Part shown: piece after piece, positions 1-9,953 of the stretch
How positions within the stretch are numbered: position 1 is the stretch's first letter
How the letters are laid out: every line of letters begins with the position of its first letter
Source: JABWBD01 sp040768665
Lineage (GTDB): Bacteria > Planctomycetota > Planctomycetia > Pirellulales > Thermoguttaceae
Length of the DNA: 64,000 nt
Direction: 5' to 3'
Assembly: GCA_040768665.1 (NCBI GenBank)
Contig: JAXGMN010000058.1
Coordinates: 15,251-79,250, forward strand
Position numbers and translations under genes: made by a program
Notes under the pieces: model-generated
The model's input: the letters and a program-made list of their open reading frames with translations, nothing else
Database searches by the model: none
What the model was told of the DNA's origin: nothing

Positions 1-710
1 ACGCGGCGGGGCGGGCAGTCGCGCCGCTGCGCTTCGGCGTCGCGCCATCGCCATAATTCCCGCACGATCGCAAGACTCCGGCGGTCCAATCCGGAATTGC
101 CGGAAACGCGACGCCACCGCTCCTGCGAAAGCGAGCCCTCCACGTCGTCCTGCCAGGCGGACATCTCCTCTTCGAGCCAGGCCGTCCGGCCCAGTTCGAC
201 CAGCCGCGCTCGGACGCGGTCGCGAATCTCTGCCAGGTAGCGGACGTCGTCCAACGCGTAGTGGATCTGGCGGTCCGAGAGCGGGCGGCGGCGCCAATCG
301 GTCCGTGTCTCGGCATTCTTGGGAGACTCGCCGAGCACTTTATGGACAAGCGTTCCATATCCCGCCGGGTATTCGATCCCCATCAGTCCCGCGGCGATCT
401 GTACGTCGATCAGCCCCGCGGGGCGCCGGCCCGTGGCGTGCAGGCAGAACTCCAGCTCGACGCGCCCGGCGTGGACGATTGTCTCGTGGCCTGGCTCCGC
501 GACCGCGCGCCAGAACGGCGTCATGTCGGCGATGCCGAGCGGGTCGATGATGGCCAGCCCGGCCTCTGTGGCGACCTGCACCAGGCAGAGCAGCGGCCGG
601 TAGGTTCGCTCGGCCACGAACTCCGTGTCCAGCGCGATGATGGCCGCGCCGGAGAGGTGGCGGCAGAACTCGATCAGTTCCTGGTCCGTGGTAACGTTGG
701 TGTGCTGCAC
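1..710 (-). CDS. rnd: Ribonuclease D, C-terminal part beyond window
   Basis: 3'-5' exoribonuclease of the DEDDy class, which trims the 3' ends of tRNA and other stable RNAs. About 236 residues are visible; the frame stays open to base 1, so the C-terminal part with the remaining HRDC region lies outside the window. Exo I is clear (LDTEFVAERTY, catalytic D and E), and the Exo III region reads YALDDVRYL with the expected Tyr and Asp. Exo II reads HAGRVELEF, with Glu where E. coli-type enzymes have Asp. A TAG stop lies just upstream, so the start is internal to it; I chose the GTG at 710 because no suitable ATG precedes the fold. It follows the V/A-ATPase operon on the same strand after a 120-base gap and may be read separately. 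Family assignment is secure; the start is less so. Confidence 0.88.
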   Translation of the reverse strand, partial: MQHTNVTTDQELIEFCRHLSGAAIIALDTEFVAERTYRPLLCLVQVATEAGLAIIDPLGIADMTPFWRAVAEPGHETIVHAGRVELEFCLHATGRRPAGLIDVQIAAGLMGIEYPAGYGTLVHKVLGESPKNAETRTDWRRRPLSDRQIHYALDDVRYLAEIRDRVRARLVELGRTAWLEEEMSAWQDDVEGSLSQERWRRVSGNSGLDRRSLAIVRELWRWRDAEAQRRDCPPRR

Positions 711-830
711 GTCCGAGTGCTACCGTGGGTAAAACCACTTTTTCGCAGCGGATCGGTCCCAGATTCGCCCGGGGAGGCAGCCCCCGATAGGTTCCAGGGG
801 CCTCCCTACGAACCGCTTCGTCGTTTGTGA

Positions 831-1364
831 TCAGGCCGTTGGAATCATGCCCAGGAGGAAGACCATCGTGAAAATACCGACCGTCTCCACGATTCCCATG
901 GCGATGATGATGAACGCGAATCCTTTGCCTTCGCTCTCGCTCAAGGCGCGGATTCCGGCGGCGCCGATCAACCCCTGCATCCAGGCGGAGAGCATTTCGC
1001 CCATACCCGTCGCCAGACCGATACCCAGCAAGAGCCCCGCGTCATTGACCGCGAGCTCAGGGTTGTTAAAGGCTCCGCGCATGTTGTTCATCACAATCAT
1101 GGCGTAGAGCGTCTGGCTGATGGGCATTCCCAAGAGGATGATGTAGGTGAAGCTGAGGGTCCGGCCCGCTCTTGCCTCTTTGGCCCAGGCGCCGGCCGCC
1201 GCCTGCCCGGCCAGGCCGATGCCGATGGCGCTTCCGAGGGCCGCCAATCCGAGAGCCAGCACATCGCCCATCTCGCCTAAGAACCGCCAGAAGACATCGG
1301 TGGCAGCCAGGAGGAGAGGAAGCCCGAGGGAAATGTCGCCGATAGCCGTTTCCGGTGTCATCAT
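831..1364 (-). CDS. atpK: V/A-type ATP synthase subunit K (rotor proteolipid)
   Basis: Membrane rotor subunit that binds the transported ion. The 177-residue protein has four hydrophobic helices forming two hairpins, the duplicated c-subunit layout of NtpK. Helix 4 has the ion-binding Glu (IVETVGIF). Helix 2 has PISQTLYAM, with Gln where a second carboxylate could sit, and helix 3 has SAWMQGLIGAAGI with another Gln. Ser-Gln, Gln and Glu match the ligand pattern I recall for the sodium site of Enterococcus hirae NtpK (Thr64, Gln65, Gln110, Glu139), so sodium transport is possible; this is inference. An ATG at 1364 overlaps the stop codon of subunit I by one base, indicating translational coupling, and was preferred to the upstream start at 1418. 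It is the last gene of the ATPase operon. Confidence 0.9.
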   Translation of the reverse strand: MMTPETAIGDISLGLPLLLAATDVFWRFLGEMGDVLALGLAALGSAIGIGLAGQAAAGAWAKEARAGRTLSFTYIILLGMPISQTLYAMIVMNNMRGAFNNPELAVNDAGLLLGIGLATGMGEMLSAWMQGLIGAAGIRALSESEGKGFAFIIIAMGIVETVGIFTMVFLLGMIPTA

Positions 1365-3126
1365 CAAGACTCCTGAATCGATCGTTTGAGGAAGGGCCGG
1401 TAGGGATAACCGGTCCACTGCATTCCGAGGTTGTTACAGAACTCCAGCATGTTCAGACGCACGCCGTGCGCGAACAGCGCAATGAGCACGAGCCCGAGGT
1501 TCAGCGTATGGCCGAAGAGGAAAATGGCCAGGGCCAAGGGCAGGGAGTCGCTCACGTCGGCGGCCATCGCGTTGAAGCTCGTCGCCAGCACACTGCTTGC
1601 CAGCCCCACGGCCATCAGGCGCACGTAGCTGATCACGTCGGAAAACGCCGAGAGCATTGAAAGGGGGAAATTGGCCACCCCCAGGCCGATCATCTTGATC
1701 GGGTTCAGGCTGGGGCTCCAGAAAAAGACGGCCAGCGCGGTTCCGACTATCAGGAGATAGGGCCACGGCGTGTTCCAGCCCATCGGGGACTTGAGGACGA
1801 ACATATGCACGACCCCCAGCATTCCCCAGATGAAGACGGCCCAGCCGACCTTGTTCAAGAACCGCAAGTCGGGATAGAGCCGGACGGCCTGCCAGAGCTG
1901 CGCTATGCTGAGGTGGATCGCACCCATGATGAAACTCATCCGCATCAGCACGTTTCGCGACTGTTCGCTCAGGTCGACGGTGAGCAGCGGGGTGTAGAGC
2001 CGGGATCGAGGATGAACCCGAAGAAAGCTGGTGAGATTCCGCACGGCTCTTCAGAACCGGACGATCATCAGCGATTGGTGAACGGTGTTCCGAGGAGCCC
2101 GGTCGTTTTGCGGTAGAACAGGAGGGGCAAGAGGAGGAGGATCAGTCCGTAGCCGCCGTCGCTGGTGAGGGGGATGGCGGCGAAGATCGGCAGGGTGATC
2201 ATGAAAGGATGGAGACGTCGAACTCGCGGGTAGCCCGGAACGGTGCCCAGGATCTTGAAGAGTCCTTCGATCGGCCTGGCCCAGGCGGGATAGCGGATGG
2301 CGGTGGGTGGCTGTTCGTCGGCCTGGCGTCGAAGGCTTCCACGACCCCGTGGATGCCGGCTTCGGCAAGCTTATCGTGGAGCAGGAGCGTCGCGGGTGCT
2401 CAACCCTGCAGTGCGAACAGCGGGCCACTGGCCAGCGCGCTTCGCTCGGCGGTCACGTAGTCGGCCTGCTGGAACTCGACTAAGTCGGCTCGCATCTTGT
2501 CGGTCAGGTGGGCCAACTGGCCAACCGGCGCAGCTCCGTTTTCATGGCGGCTTCAATTTCTGCGGCCTCGGCCTGGATCGAGGGGGCGTCGCGCGTGGGG
2601 AAGCGGAAGTTCGACCGCACCTCCGGCACTTCGGCCGCAGCGTCGCGAACGACCACGGCGACAAGACTCCTCTTGCCGGGCAGGGAGCGACGATCTCGAC
2701 GCAGTCCGCCTTCATTTCCGCAACTTGCTTACCGGGCACGGAAAACCGAACCTGCACGCCCGCTTCGCGGAGCTGATCGATGGCGGATCGCTTCACGTTA
2801 CCCCAGATGCTGACCTGCTCGATCAGGTGGTGCAGAGTTGCCAGGCGATTTTGCTGCTCCGCCAGCCGCCGCTGGATATCGAGAACTTCCTCGGCGGCCT
2901 CGAGGCCGGAGAGGCCCGGCGGCACGTCGACGGGCGCGATGCCTGAAAGCTCCTGGAGGGCTCGCTCGATTTTCTCGATACGGCTGCGTGTCTGCTCATC
3001 GGCGGCGGCCCGGGCGGGATCGACGGGCACGAGGTGCACCACGCCCAACTCCCGCAGGAGATCGAGAAGGCGATCGCGGTCGCTGCTGCGGACGGCGATG
3101 TATACCTTGGCCATTCTGACGATCAT
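1364..3126 (-). pseudogene. atpI: V/A-type ATP synthase subunit I, disrupted by clustered frameshifts
   Basis: Subunit I (a-type stator) pairs with the K ring to form the ion channel. The N-terminal cytoplasmic domain (about 3126-2690) and the C-terminal membrane domain (about 2044-1364) are well preserved. The latter contains VISYVRLMAVGLA with the essential channel Arg. Between about 2690 and 2040 the reading frame changes repeatedly. Recognisable family segments (PGKRSLVAVV, LAHLTDKMRADL, ATLLLHDKLAEAG, PFMITLPIFAA, SDGGYGLILLLL, FFGFILDPGS) lie in different frames, and an in-frame TGA at 2402-2400 replaces the Trp of the usual GW motif (LQG-stop-AP). At least seven lesions occur in roughly 650 bases. 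Protein similarity survives across each break, so the damage is recent or is a sequencing/assembly artefact. All other operon subunits are intact. Confidence 0.8.
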
Positions 3127-3142
3127 CGGTCGGGGCCTCTCT

Positions 3143-3784
3143 CTACTCGCTCAGGACCGGGTAAGGCCCGGTTTCCGTTACCATTACGTCGGCCAGCTTG
3201 TTCTTGGCGATTTTCGCCCGCCCCACCGCCGCCGTCATTTCATCCCCCAGCTTGATGCGGATGACGCGAATGGCCTCGCGGGCCTCGGGGATCTTGACCT
3301 TCTCGAACAAGTTCACCCGCTGCACGATCCGGGACAGCTCCTGCTGGAGCAAGTGCTCGCCGCGTTCGAGCACGTCAAGCATGGCGCGGCGGCGATTCAC
3401 TTCCCGGAGATCGACCAGTGCCTGGTCGACCCAGGCGGGAGTCCCGAACAGGCTGTAGGCCGCCGAAGGGAAATCGACCGACTCGAAGACGGGAATCTCC
3501 ACGCCGGCAACGTTCGCCGTGGAGGTCTTGATCTCGGCGGGTTCGGCAAGCCGCCGGACGTCCATTCCGGCGCGGTCCGCCAGCACCGTTTCGTAGCGGC
3601 GGAAATGGCTCTTCGCCTCGGAAACCGACTGTTTCAACTCGCGCCGCTTTTTCGCGATATCGCGGAGCGTAAGCTGGAGCTGCTGCTGCTTGAGCTTGAG
3701 CATCGGCAGATAGCGGCTGTACCGGGCGAGGGCGTCGCGGTAGCGTTTCAGTTCAGGCCGGGTGAGTTTGATCTTTGCCGCCAC
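3143..3784 (-). CDS. atpD: V/A-type ATP synthase subunit D (central stalk)
   Basis: Central rotor shaft of the V/A-ATPase, coupling catalysis in the A3B3 head to rotation of the K ring. The 213 residues are of normal length. The N-terminal helix pattern (KIKLTRPELKRYRDAL...LPMLKLKQQQLQ) and the C-terminal basic coiled-coil helix (KVKIPEAREAIRVIRIKL) are typical of subunit D. It starts three bases after the stop of subunit B and ends 17 bases before subunit I, within one operon. No separate subunit F or G/H gene is present in this cluster, as in other operons of the Chlamydia/Borrelia/Bacteroidetes type. Confidence 0.93.
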   Translation of the reverse strand: MAAKIKLTRPELKRYRDALARYSRYLPMLKLKQQQLQLTLRDIAKKRRELKQSVSEAKSHFRRYETVLADRAGMDVRRLAEPAEIKTSTANVAGVEIPVFESVDFPSAAYSLFGTPAWVDQALVDLREVNRRRAMLDVLERGEHLLQQELSRIVQRVNLFEKVKIPEAREAIRVIRIKLGDEMTAAVGRAKIAKNKLADVMVTETGPYPVLSE

Positions 3785-3787
3785 GAT

Positions 3788-5082
<1,295 letters not shown>

Positions 5083-5086
<4 letters not shown>

Positions 5087-6810
5087 TCCTCCCGGCCTTT
5101 CGTAGCGATGAATCGGTCGATCTGGGCCAACAACCGTTGATATTCTTCGGTGCCGGTGGCTGCATAGTTCCAGTTGCGGAACAAGTCCGATACGGCCACC
5201 ATCTTGCGGCGGGCCTCGGTCTTATCGTTGAATTCGAAATCGATATCGACGACTTCGAGGATCTTGTCGAAGACGAACGCCTGCCGATCGGCCGGCGTAT
5301 TGCCATCGACGTCATCGAAGGCGTTTTGCTGGAGGAAACAGTCGTCGAAGACCCCAGCCTTTAAGGCAACGGTGAAGTCCTCGACCGACGTCCCCTCTTC
5401 GCCGACCACGGTCATCATTTGCCGGATCTCGTTGCCCCGCGCCAACAGGGCACGCATTTTGGCGACCTTCTGCGGAGCAATGATCCCCTGGTATTTACTC
5501 CAGGAATCCAGCGGGTCGATGGCCGGGTAACGGCGGGCATCGCTGCGAGCGCGGGAGAGGCCGTGGAAAGCGCCGACAACCTTGAGGGTTGCCTGGGTGA
5601 CGGGCTCCTCGAAGTTTCCACCGGCGGGGCTGACGGTGCCGCCGATGGTGAGTGAGCCGATCCGCCCGTCTCTCAGCTCGATGGCCCCTGCGCGTTCATA
5701 AAAGGCCGCGATCCGACTTTCCAGATAGGCGGGGAACGCTTCCTCGCCCGGGATTTCTTCCAGGCGGCCCGACAACTCGCGCATCGCTTGGGCCCAGCGG
5801 GACGTGGAGTCGGCCAGCAGGAGGACGTTCAGGCCCATCTGGCGATAGTACTCCGCCAGCGTCGCCGCCGTGTAGACCGAGGCCTCGCGGGCAGCCACCG
5901 GCATGGCCGAAGTGTTGCAAATGATGATGGTCCGCTCCATGAGCGTGCGTCCGGTGCGAGGGTCCGTCAGGCTGGGAAACTCGCGGAGGGTTTCGACGAC
6001 CTCTCCGGCTCGCTCACCGCAGGCGGCAATCAGGACGACGTCGATTTCGGCATTGCGCGAGGTGATCTGCTGCAGGACCGTCTTGCCGGCGCCGAACGGG
6101 CCGGGGATGCAGTAGGTGCCGCCGCGGACGATCGGAAACATCGAATCGATGATCCGCACGCGCGTGACCAGGGGTTCGCGGGGCATGAGCCGCCGCCGCG
6201 ACCGGTTTAGGGGAATCTTCACCGGCCAGTTCTGCTGCATCGACACGGCGTGCTCTTCTCCGGCCGGATCGGCGAGCGTGGCGATCCGATCCTCGATCGT
6301 ATACGAGCCGGCCGCGGCGATTTTCTTGACCGTGTATCGCTCTCGCCAACCAAACGGCACCATGATCTGGTGCGTGAAAATTCCCTCGGGCACGCTGCCG
6401 AGCACGTCGCCGGCCTGGACCGTCTCACCGGCGGCGACGGAGGGGGTGAATTCCCACTTGGTGTCGGTCGGCAATCCGTGGATGTAGACGCCGGGTTTCA
6501 GAAAGTATCCCACCTGTTCGGCCAGAAGCGGAAGCGGATTCTGAAGGCCGTCGTAGATTTGCCCGAGCAGCCCCGGGCCGAGCGTGACGGAGAGCATTTG
6601 CTCGCGGAATTCGACGGTATCGCCGATTTTCAGCCCTCGGGTCTCCTCGAAGACCTGCAAGTCGGCGGCCTGACCGCGGACGCGGACCACTTCGGCGAGC
6701 AGGCGGGTGCCGTCGGAGCGGACACAGTAGCCCACCGAATTCTGCACCACGCGGCCGTTGGTTTCGGCGGTCACGAGGTTGCCGTAGACAGTGATGATCC
6801 TCCCGTTCAC
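5083..6810 (-). CDS. atpA: V/A-type ATP synthase subunit A (catalytic)
   Basis: Catalytic ATP-hydrolysing or -synthesising subunit. The 575 residues are of normal length. It has the N-terminal beta barrel (GRIITVYGNLVTAE), the long non-homologous insert typical of A subunits (about residues 110-200), the P-loop GPFGAGKTVLQQ and the catalytic-Glu region GERAGEV. ADSTSRWAQAMRELSGRLEE and GSVTIGGTVSP-like segments follow. It overlaps the upstream DUF2764 gene and the downstream B gene by four bases each, so expression is probably translationally coupled. Confidence 0.96.
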
Positions 6811-7556
6811 GGGGCTTTCCTTTCCAGAGGTTCAGCAGGTGTATCAGCCACTTTTTCGGGGGCGGTCTGTTCGCCCTCCGCCGCCAGGCGCCGCCACTGA
6901 TAGAGCAGGATCAACCTGGCCGCGTAGGCTGCGAGTTCGTCGTCGCGAAAGGTGAACCACGCGTCGTGCTCGCCGATCCAATTCCATCGCGCGCGAACCA
7001 GCACACGGGTCCCGGCCAGCGGGTCCGGGGCCGCCGCCCACTCGCTCAATACGTTCGAAAAATCGTCGGTTTCGGAGTCCAAATCGGTTGCAACCAGGTA
7101 GCCCTTCTCCTCGAGCCCCAAGCGCCGGGCCCTTGCCGCCGCCAGGGCGTTGCGCAGGGCGACCTCGTAGCGGACCCAGGCGGCCAGGAACTCGTTTTTC
7201 TGCTTCTCGGCTACGGAGGCGGCATAGCGAAAATACGCTTCCCACAAGCGATCGGCGCCGATAGGCGTATCCGATCCGCCTTCCATGGTTTCGGCGATTT
7301 CCCACGGCAAGGGTGCTTCATTGCGACCCTGCTCTTCAGAGAGCACGGCCGGGTCGACCTCCTGCAACTCGCCGGCCAGAAACGATTCTCGTTGCAGCAG
7401 ATCGTCCAGCAGAAAGACCACGCCGACCAATTCCCGGTAACGTGCCCGGTCCTCGACGGTTTCCATCAGGCGAACGAATCCGATGGGCGGCGCGCTGCCC
7501 AAATCGCCAAGGGCCGGCAGGGCGGAGATGTAGTAGTAGCTGTCGCTTTGCATCAA
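6807..7556 (-). CDS. DUF2764 family protein of the V/A-ATPase operon
   Basis: The 249 residues begin with SYYYISALPALGDL, the start typical of DUF2764. These proteins are found only in bacterial V/A-ATPase operons, between subunits E and A, where a subunit C would be expected. It is therefore a plausible stand-in for the C-type connector between rotor and ring; that role is inference from gene position. It is mostly helical and soluble, with an acidic, Pro-rich C-terminus and no membrane segment. Four-base overlaps with both the E and A genes imply stoichiometric synthesis with the complex. Confidence 0.8.
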   Translation of the reverse strand: MMQSDSYYYISALPALGDLGSAPPIGFVRLMETVEDRARYRELVGVVFLLDDLLQRESFLAGELQEVDPAVLSEEQGRNEAPLPWEIAETMEGGSDTPIGADRLWEAYFRYAASVAEKQKNEFLAAWVRYEVALRNALAAARARRLGLEEKGYLVATDLDSETDDFSNVLSEWAAAPDPLAGTRVLVRARWNWIGEHDAWFTFRDDELAAYAARLILLYQWRRLAAEGEQTAPEKVADTPAEPLERKAP

Positions 7557-8209
7557 CCCGCCTTCGCCAACGAATCAACGTCGGCCAAAGCGCGGGCAAG
7601 GATTTGCCGCAATTCAGCGCCGACCATCTCCGAGAGGATGTTCACGACGGAGTCCGCGGTAATCTCGACGGTGCCGTCCCCGACCCGATACTCAAACCCG
7701 GCATCGGCCAGGGTACCGTGCAGCTCAATGCGGGAGTGATCGCTGTCGACATCTTTATGGAGCGTCTGGATGGCCCACTCGGCCAACTGGCGACGCATCA
7801 GTTCGCTGACATTCACGTCGATGGTGGCGGGTTTCAGGTCCGACTGCACGTACTGCATTACGATATCGCGAATCAGCATGCCGACGAATTCAATGTCGCT
7901 CAGCTTCTCCCTGGCCGCCACGCGAATCACTTCGTGCAAGGCTGCGCTGAGGGTCTGCTGCAATCGAACCACCGTGTCGCGGGCGGCGAGTTCCAAGTCG
8001 GCCCGGGCTCGGTCGCGAGTTCTCTCCGTCTCGGATTCGGCGTCGGCAACGATTTTCGCCGCCCGCTGCTCGGCATCACGGACAATTTCCGCGGCGCGCT
8101 GTTCCGCTTCCGCACGGATCTTTTCGGCTGCCTCGCGTCCGGCCTCCACGCCATCGGCCCGGAGTCTGTCAATGAAGGTTTCGATGTTTTGAACCATGCT
8201 CACTTCCAA
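7553..8209 (-). CDS. atpE: V/A-type ATP synthase subunit E (peripheral stalk)
   Basis: Peripheral stalk subunit holding the catalytic head against rotation. The 218 residues show an N-terminal helix rich in Ala, Glu, Arg and Lys (roughly residues 5-75, repeats of AEQRAAEIVRDAEQ type) that should form the long coiled coil. The C-terminal globular domain (about 100-215) carries the RVGDGTVEITADSVV segment expected for E subunits. It is the first gene of the operon. A GGAAGTGAGC sequence before the ATG gives a weak ribosome site. No partner G/H gene is seen, so E may pair with an unlinked subunit. Confidence 0.88.
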   Translation of the reverse strand: MEVSMVQNIETFIDRLRADGVEAGREAAEKIRAEAEQRAAEIVRDAEQRAAKIVADAESETERTRDRARADLELAARDTVVRLQQTLSAALHEVIRVAAREKLSDIEFVGMLIRDIVMQYVQSDLKPATIDVNVSELMRRQLAEWAIQTLHKDVDSDHSRIELHGTLADAGFEYRVGDGTVEITADSVVNILSEMVGAELRQILARALADVDSLAKAG

Positions 8210-8697
8210 TCACTCAGACGAGGGTTTCTCCGCGCCGGGCCAGTAAATCCATAAGACATAAAGGTTTTGCAGGGAAAATCAACCCCCCCTTGGTTCGAAT
8301 TGCGGGCAATTGAAGCGATGGGTTAGCAAAAAGTAGGTCACGCTGGCACGTTCGCAAGTCGAGCTTGGCAGGCGAAGCGACTCGTTCAAAGCAGGCAGAG
8401 GCGGCACAGGGCACGCCCTGGGGGTGGGAGGCATCCCGCCAACGGGAGCCAGGGTGTCGCGATGCCGTACGGCGTCCGATAACGCCGCACCGTCGTGAGG
8501 GCACGTGATATGATCGTATGTGCGTTATACTGCGTTCACGCGGAAACGACCTGGATGTCGACGTGCTGATACAACTCGAAGATTCGAGTTCGAGCGAAGC
8601 GAGTGCGGGATAATGAACTCTTGGCAGACCGTTTCTTCGAGATGCCAGGAGGAAATGTCCATGGCGAAGACGCCGCGCTGGATGCAATAACGGCGGG
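8210..8697. other. Intergenic region upstream of the ATPase operon
   Basis: Gap of 488 bases between atpE and the SHD1 protein gene. It holds a possible promoter near 8255-8282 and several short GC-rich inverted repeats (for example GGCATCCCGCC..GGGAGCC around 8429-8453). One degraded stretch (8335-8400) loosely resembles the AGGTCCCGCT repeat family seen elsewhere. Short open frames here have no recognisable content, and I see no RNA gene. Confidence 0.5.
8255..8282 (-). promoter_or_regulatory. Possible promoter of the V/A-ATPase operon
   Basis: On the minus strand TTGATT (8282-8277) and TATGTC (8260-8255) are separated by 16 bases and lie about 45 bases before the atpE ATG. The match to a sigma-70 promoter is moderate only, so this is a suggestion. 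Confidence 0.22.
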
Positions 8698-9876
8698 CTA
8701 CTCGCGCGATCCCGAGCCGCCCAGAAAAAAGGCGGCGGCCACTGCAACGAGCCCCCCAACGCCACCGACCCCCAGCCACCACTTCGGAAAGACAATGTCG
8801 CTCGCCCGGGCGGCCGCTCCATCGCCGGGCGACTCGAACATCACGCGCGCCTTGCAGTTCGGACAGCGCTGACCGAACGAGAAATGGAAAGGCAGCAGTT
8901 CGTTGCAGTTTCCGCAGGCGTAATCCGATAACTTCACGTTTGCGGGTCTCGGCGATGGCGCTTGCGAGGCATCCGCACTTGCCGGCGGGCCCTCGCCCTG
9001 CGGCGCGACTGCCACCGGCGCCGCCGAAGACATTTCGGAAGGTTCCGCCGCATCGGGCTGCGCCGGGCTTTCCGGTGCACCTTCAGCGCCCGCGAATGGG
9101 CTTGAAGCAGGCTCCAGCGGCGTTGCCGCCGTCTCCGCAGGTGGACTTGCGGGCATTTCCGGAGGCGCCGAAGGTTCCGGCATCCGCGGTTCGACAACCG
9201 ACGCTACGGGCGGCTCTGCCGGGGTGAACGGATCGGCGGCGGGTTGCAGAAGGTTGGGAATCAGGTCCGACTGTCCGCGCTTCATCAGCTCGCTACGGAC
9301 ATACTGCTGGTCCACCGGGCTGAGCGAAGCGAACGGATAAGAGACGCGCTGCCCGTCTTTCAGCAGATTCACTTGGTTGCCCTCTACTCCGACGAACTGG
9401 GCCACCATTTGCCGGCCCCCTTCATCTTTCCAGGCTCGCACCGGCCCCGGAGCGGGCAGCGGTGTTTCGACCCGAACCAGTGCCGGAGGTAATCCCCCGC
9501 GGGGCATGCCTCCGGCCGATGGGCTCGCCGCGACGGGCGGCTGCGCAGGCGGTGGAACGTTCACCGTGCCGTCCGCCGGCATACTCGGTTCCCCTCCCTC
9601 CGCGCCGTCCACGGGTGGAGGCAACAGATCGCTTTGCCCCTTGGCGGCCAGTTCCCCGCGCAAGTACTGCTGGTCCGCAGGGCTTAGGTTCTCAAACGGT
9701 ACGGTGATCATGCGGTTGCCTCGCCGCAAGATCACTTGTCCTTCATGGACTCGGACAAACTCGGCTTCCGTCTTCTGGCCGGCGTTGTCCGTCCAGAGCC
9801 GATCTTTGTCCCTGGCGAGGACCGGCATCGACAGTGCCACAATGAGCGGCAGACTGAGCAGTTGTGCGGCTTTCAT
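8698..9876 (-). CDS. Secreted/membrane protein with two SHD1 domains and a zinc ribbon
   Basis: The 392 residues begin with a signal peptide (about 1-21, cut near VLARD). Two SHD1 (SLA1 homology 1) modules follow, at about 25-78 and 165-218, each ending in PFxxLSPxDQQYxR. They are joined by long Pro/Ala-rich linkers. A four-Cys zinc ribbon (CGNCNELL...CPNCKAR) lies near 318-345, and one transmembrane helix near 363-385 is followed by a short tail. SHD1 modules of this type are abundant in planctomycetes and of unknown function. It stands alone between the rhomboid-like gene and the ATPase operon. No enzymatic motif was found. Confidence 0.85.
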   Translation of the reverse strand: MKAAQLLSLPLIVALSMPVLARDKDRLWTDNAGQKTEAEFVRVHEGQVILRRGNRMITVPFENLSPADQQYLRGELAAKGQSDLLPPPVDGAEGGEPSMPADGTVNVPPPAQPPVAASPSAGGMPRGGLPPALVRVETPLPAPGPVRAWKDEGGRQMVAQFVGVEGNQVNLLKDGQRVSYPFASLSPVDQQYVRSELMKRGQSDLIPNLLQPAADPFTPAEPPVASVVEPRMPEPSAPPEMPASPPAETAATPLEPASSPFAGAEGAPESPAQPDAAEPSEMSSAAPVAVAPQGEGPPASADASQAPSPRPANVKLSDYACGNCNELLPFHFSFGQRCPNCKARVMFESPGDGAAARASDIVFPKWWLGVGGVGGLVAVAAAFFLGGSGSRE

Positions 9877-9953
9877 GGCCGGGCTCCTTGTGATCCCCTG
9901 CGAGAGCTACCCAGTTCATTCTAGAGGGACGCAACAAGAACGTCAAACCACTG

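Noticed and set aside
2051..2428. 125-codon open frame inside the broken atpI region
   Set aside because: It results from the frame changes; conserved subunit I segments in this stretch lie in the other frames.
8525..8782. Short minus-strand frame with MDISSWHLEETVCQEFIIPH
   Set aside because: It mostly overlaps the end of the SHD1 gene in another frame and has no ribosome site or family match.
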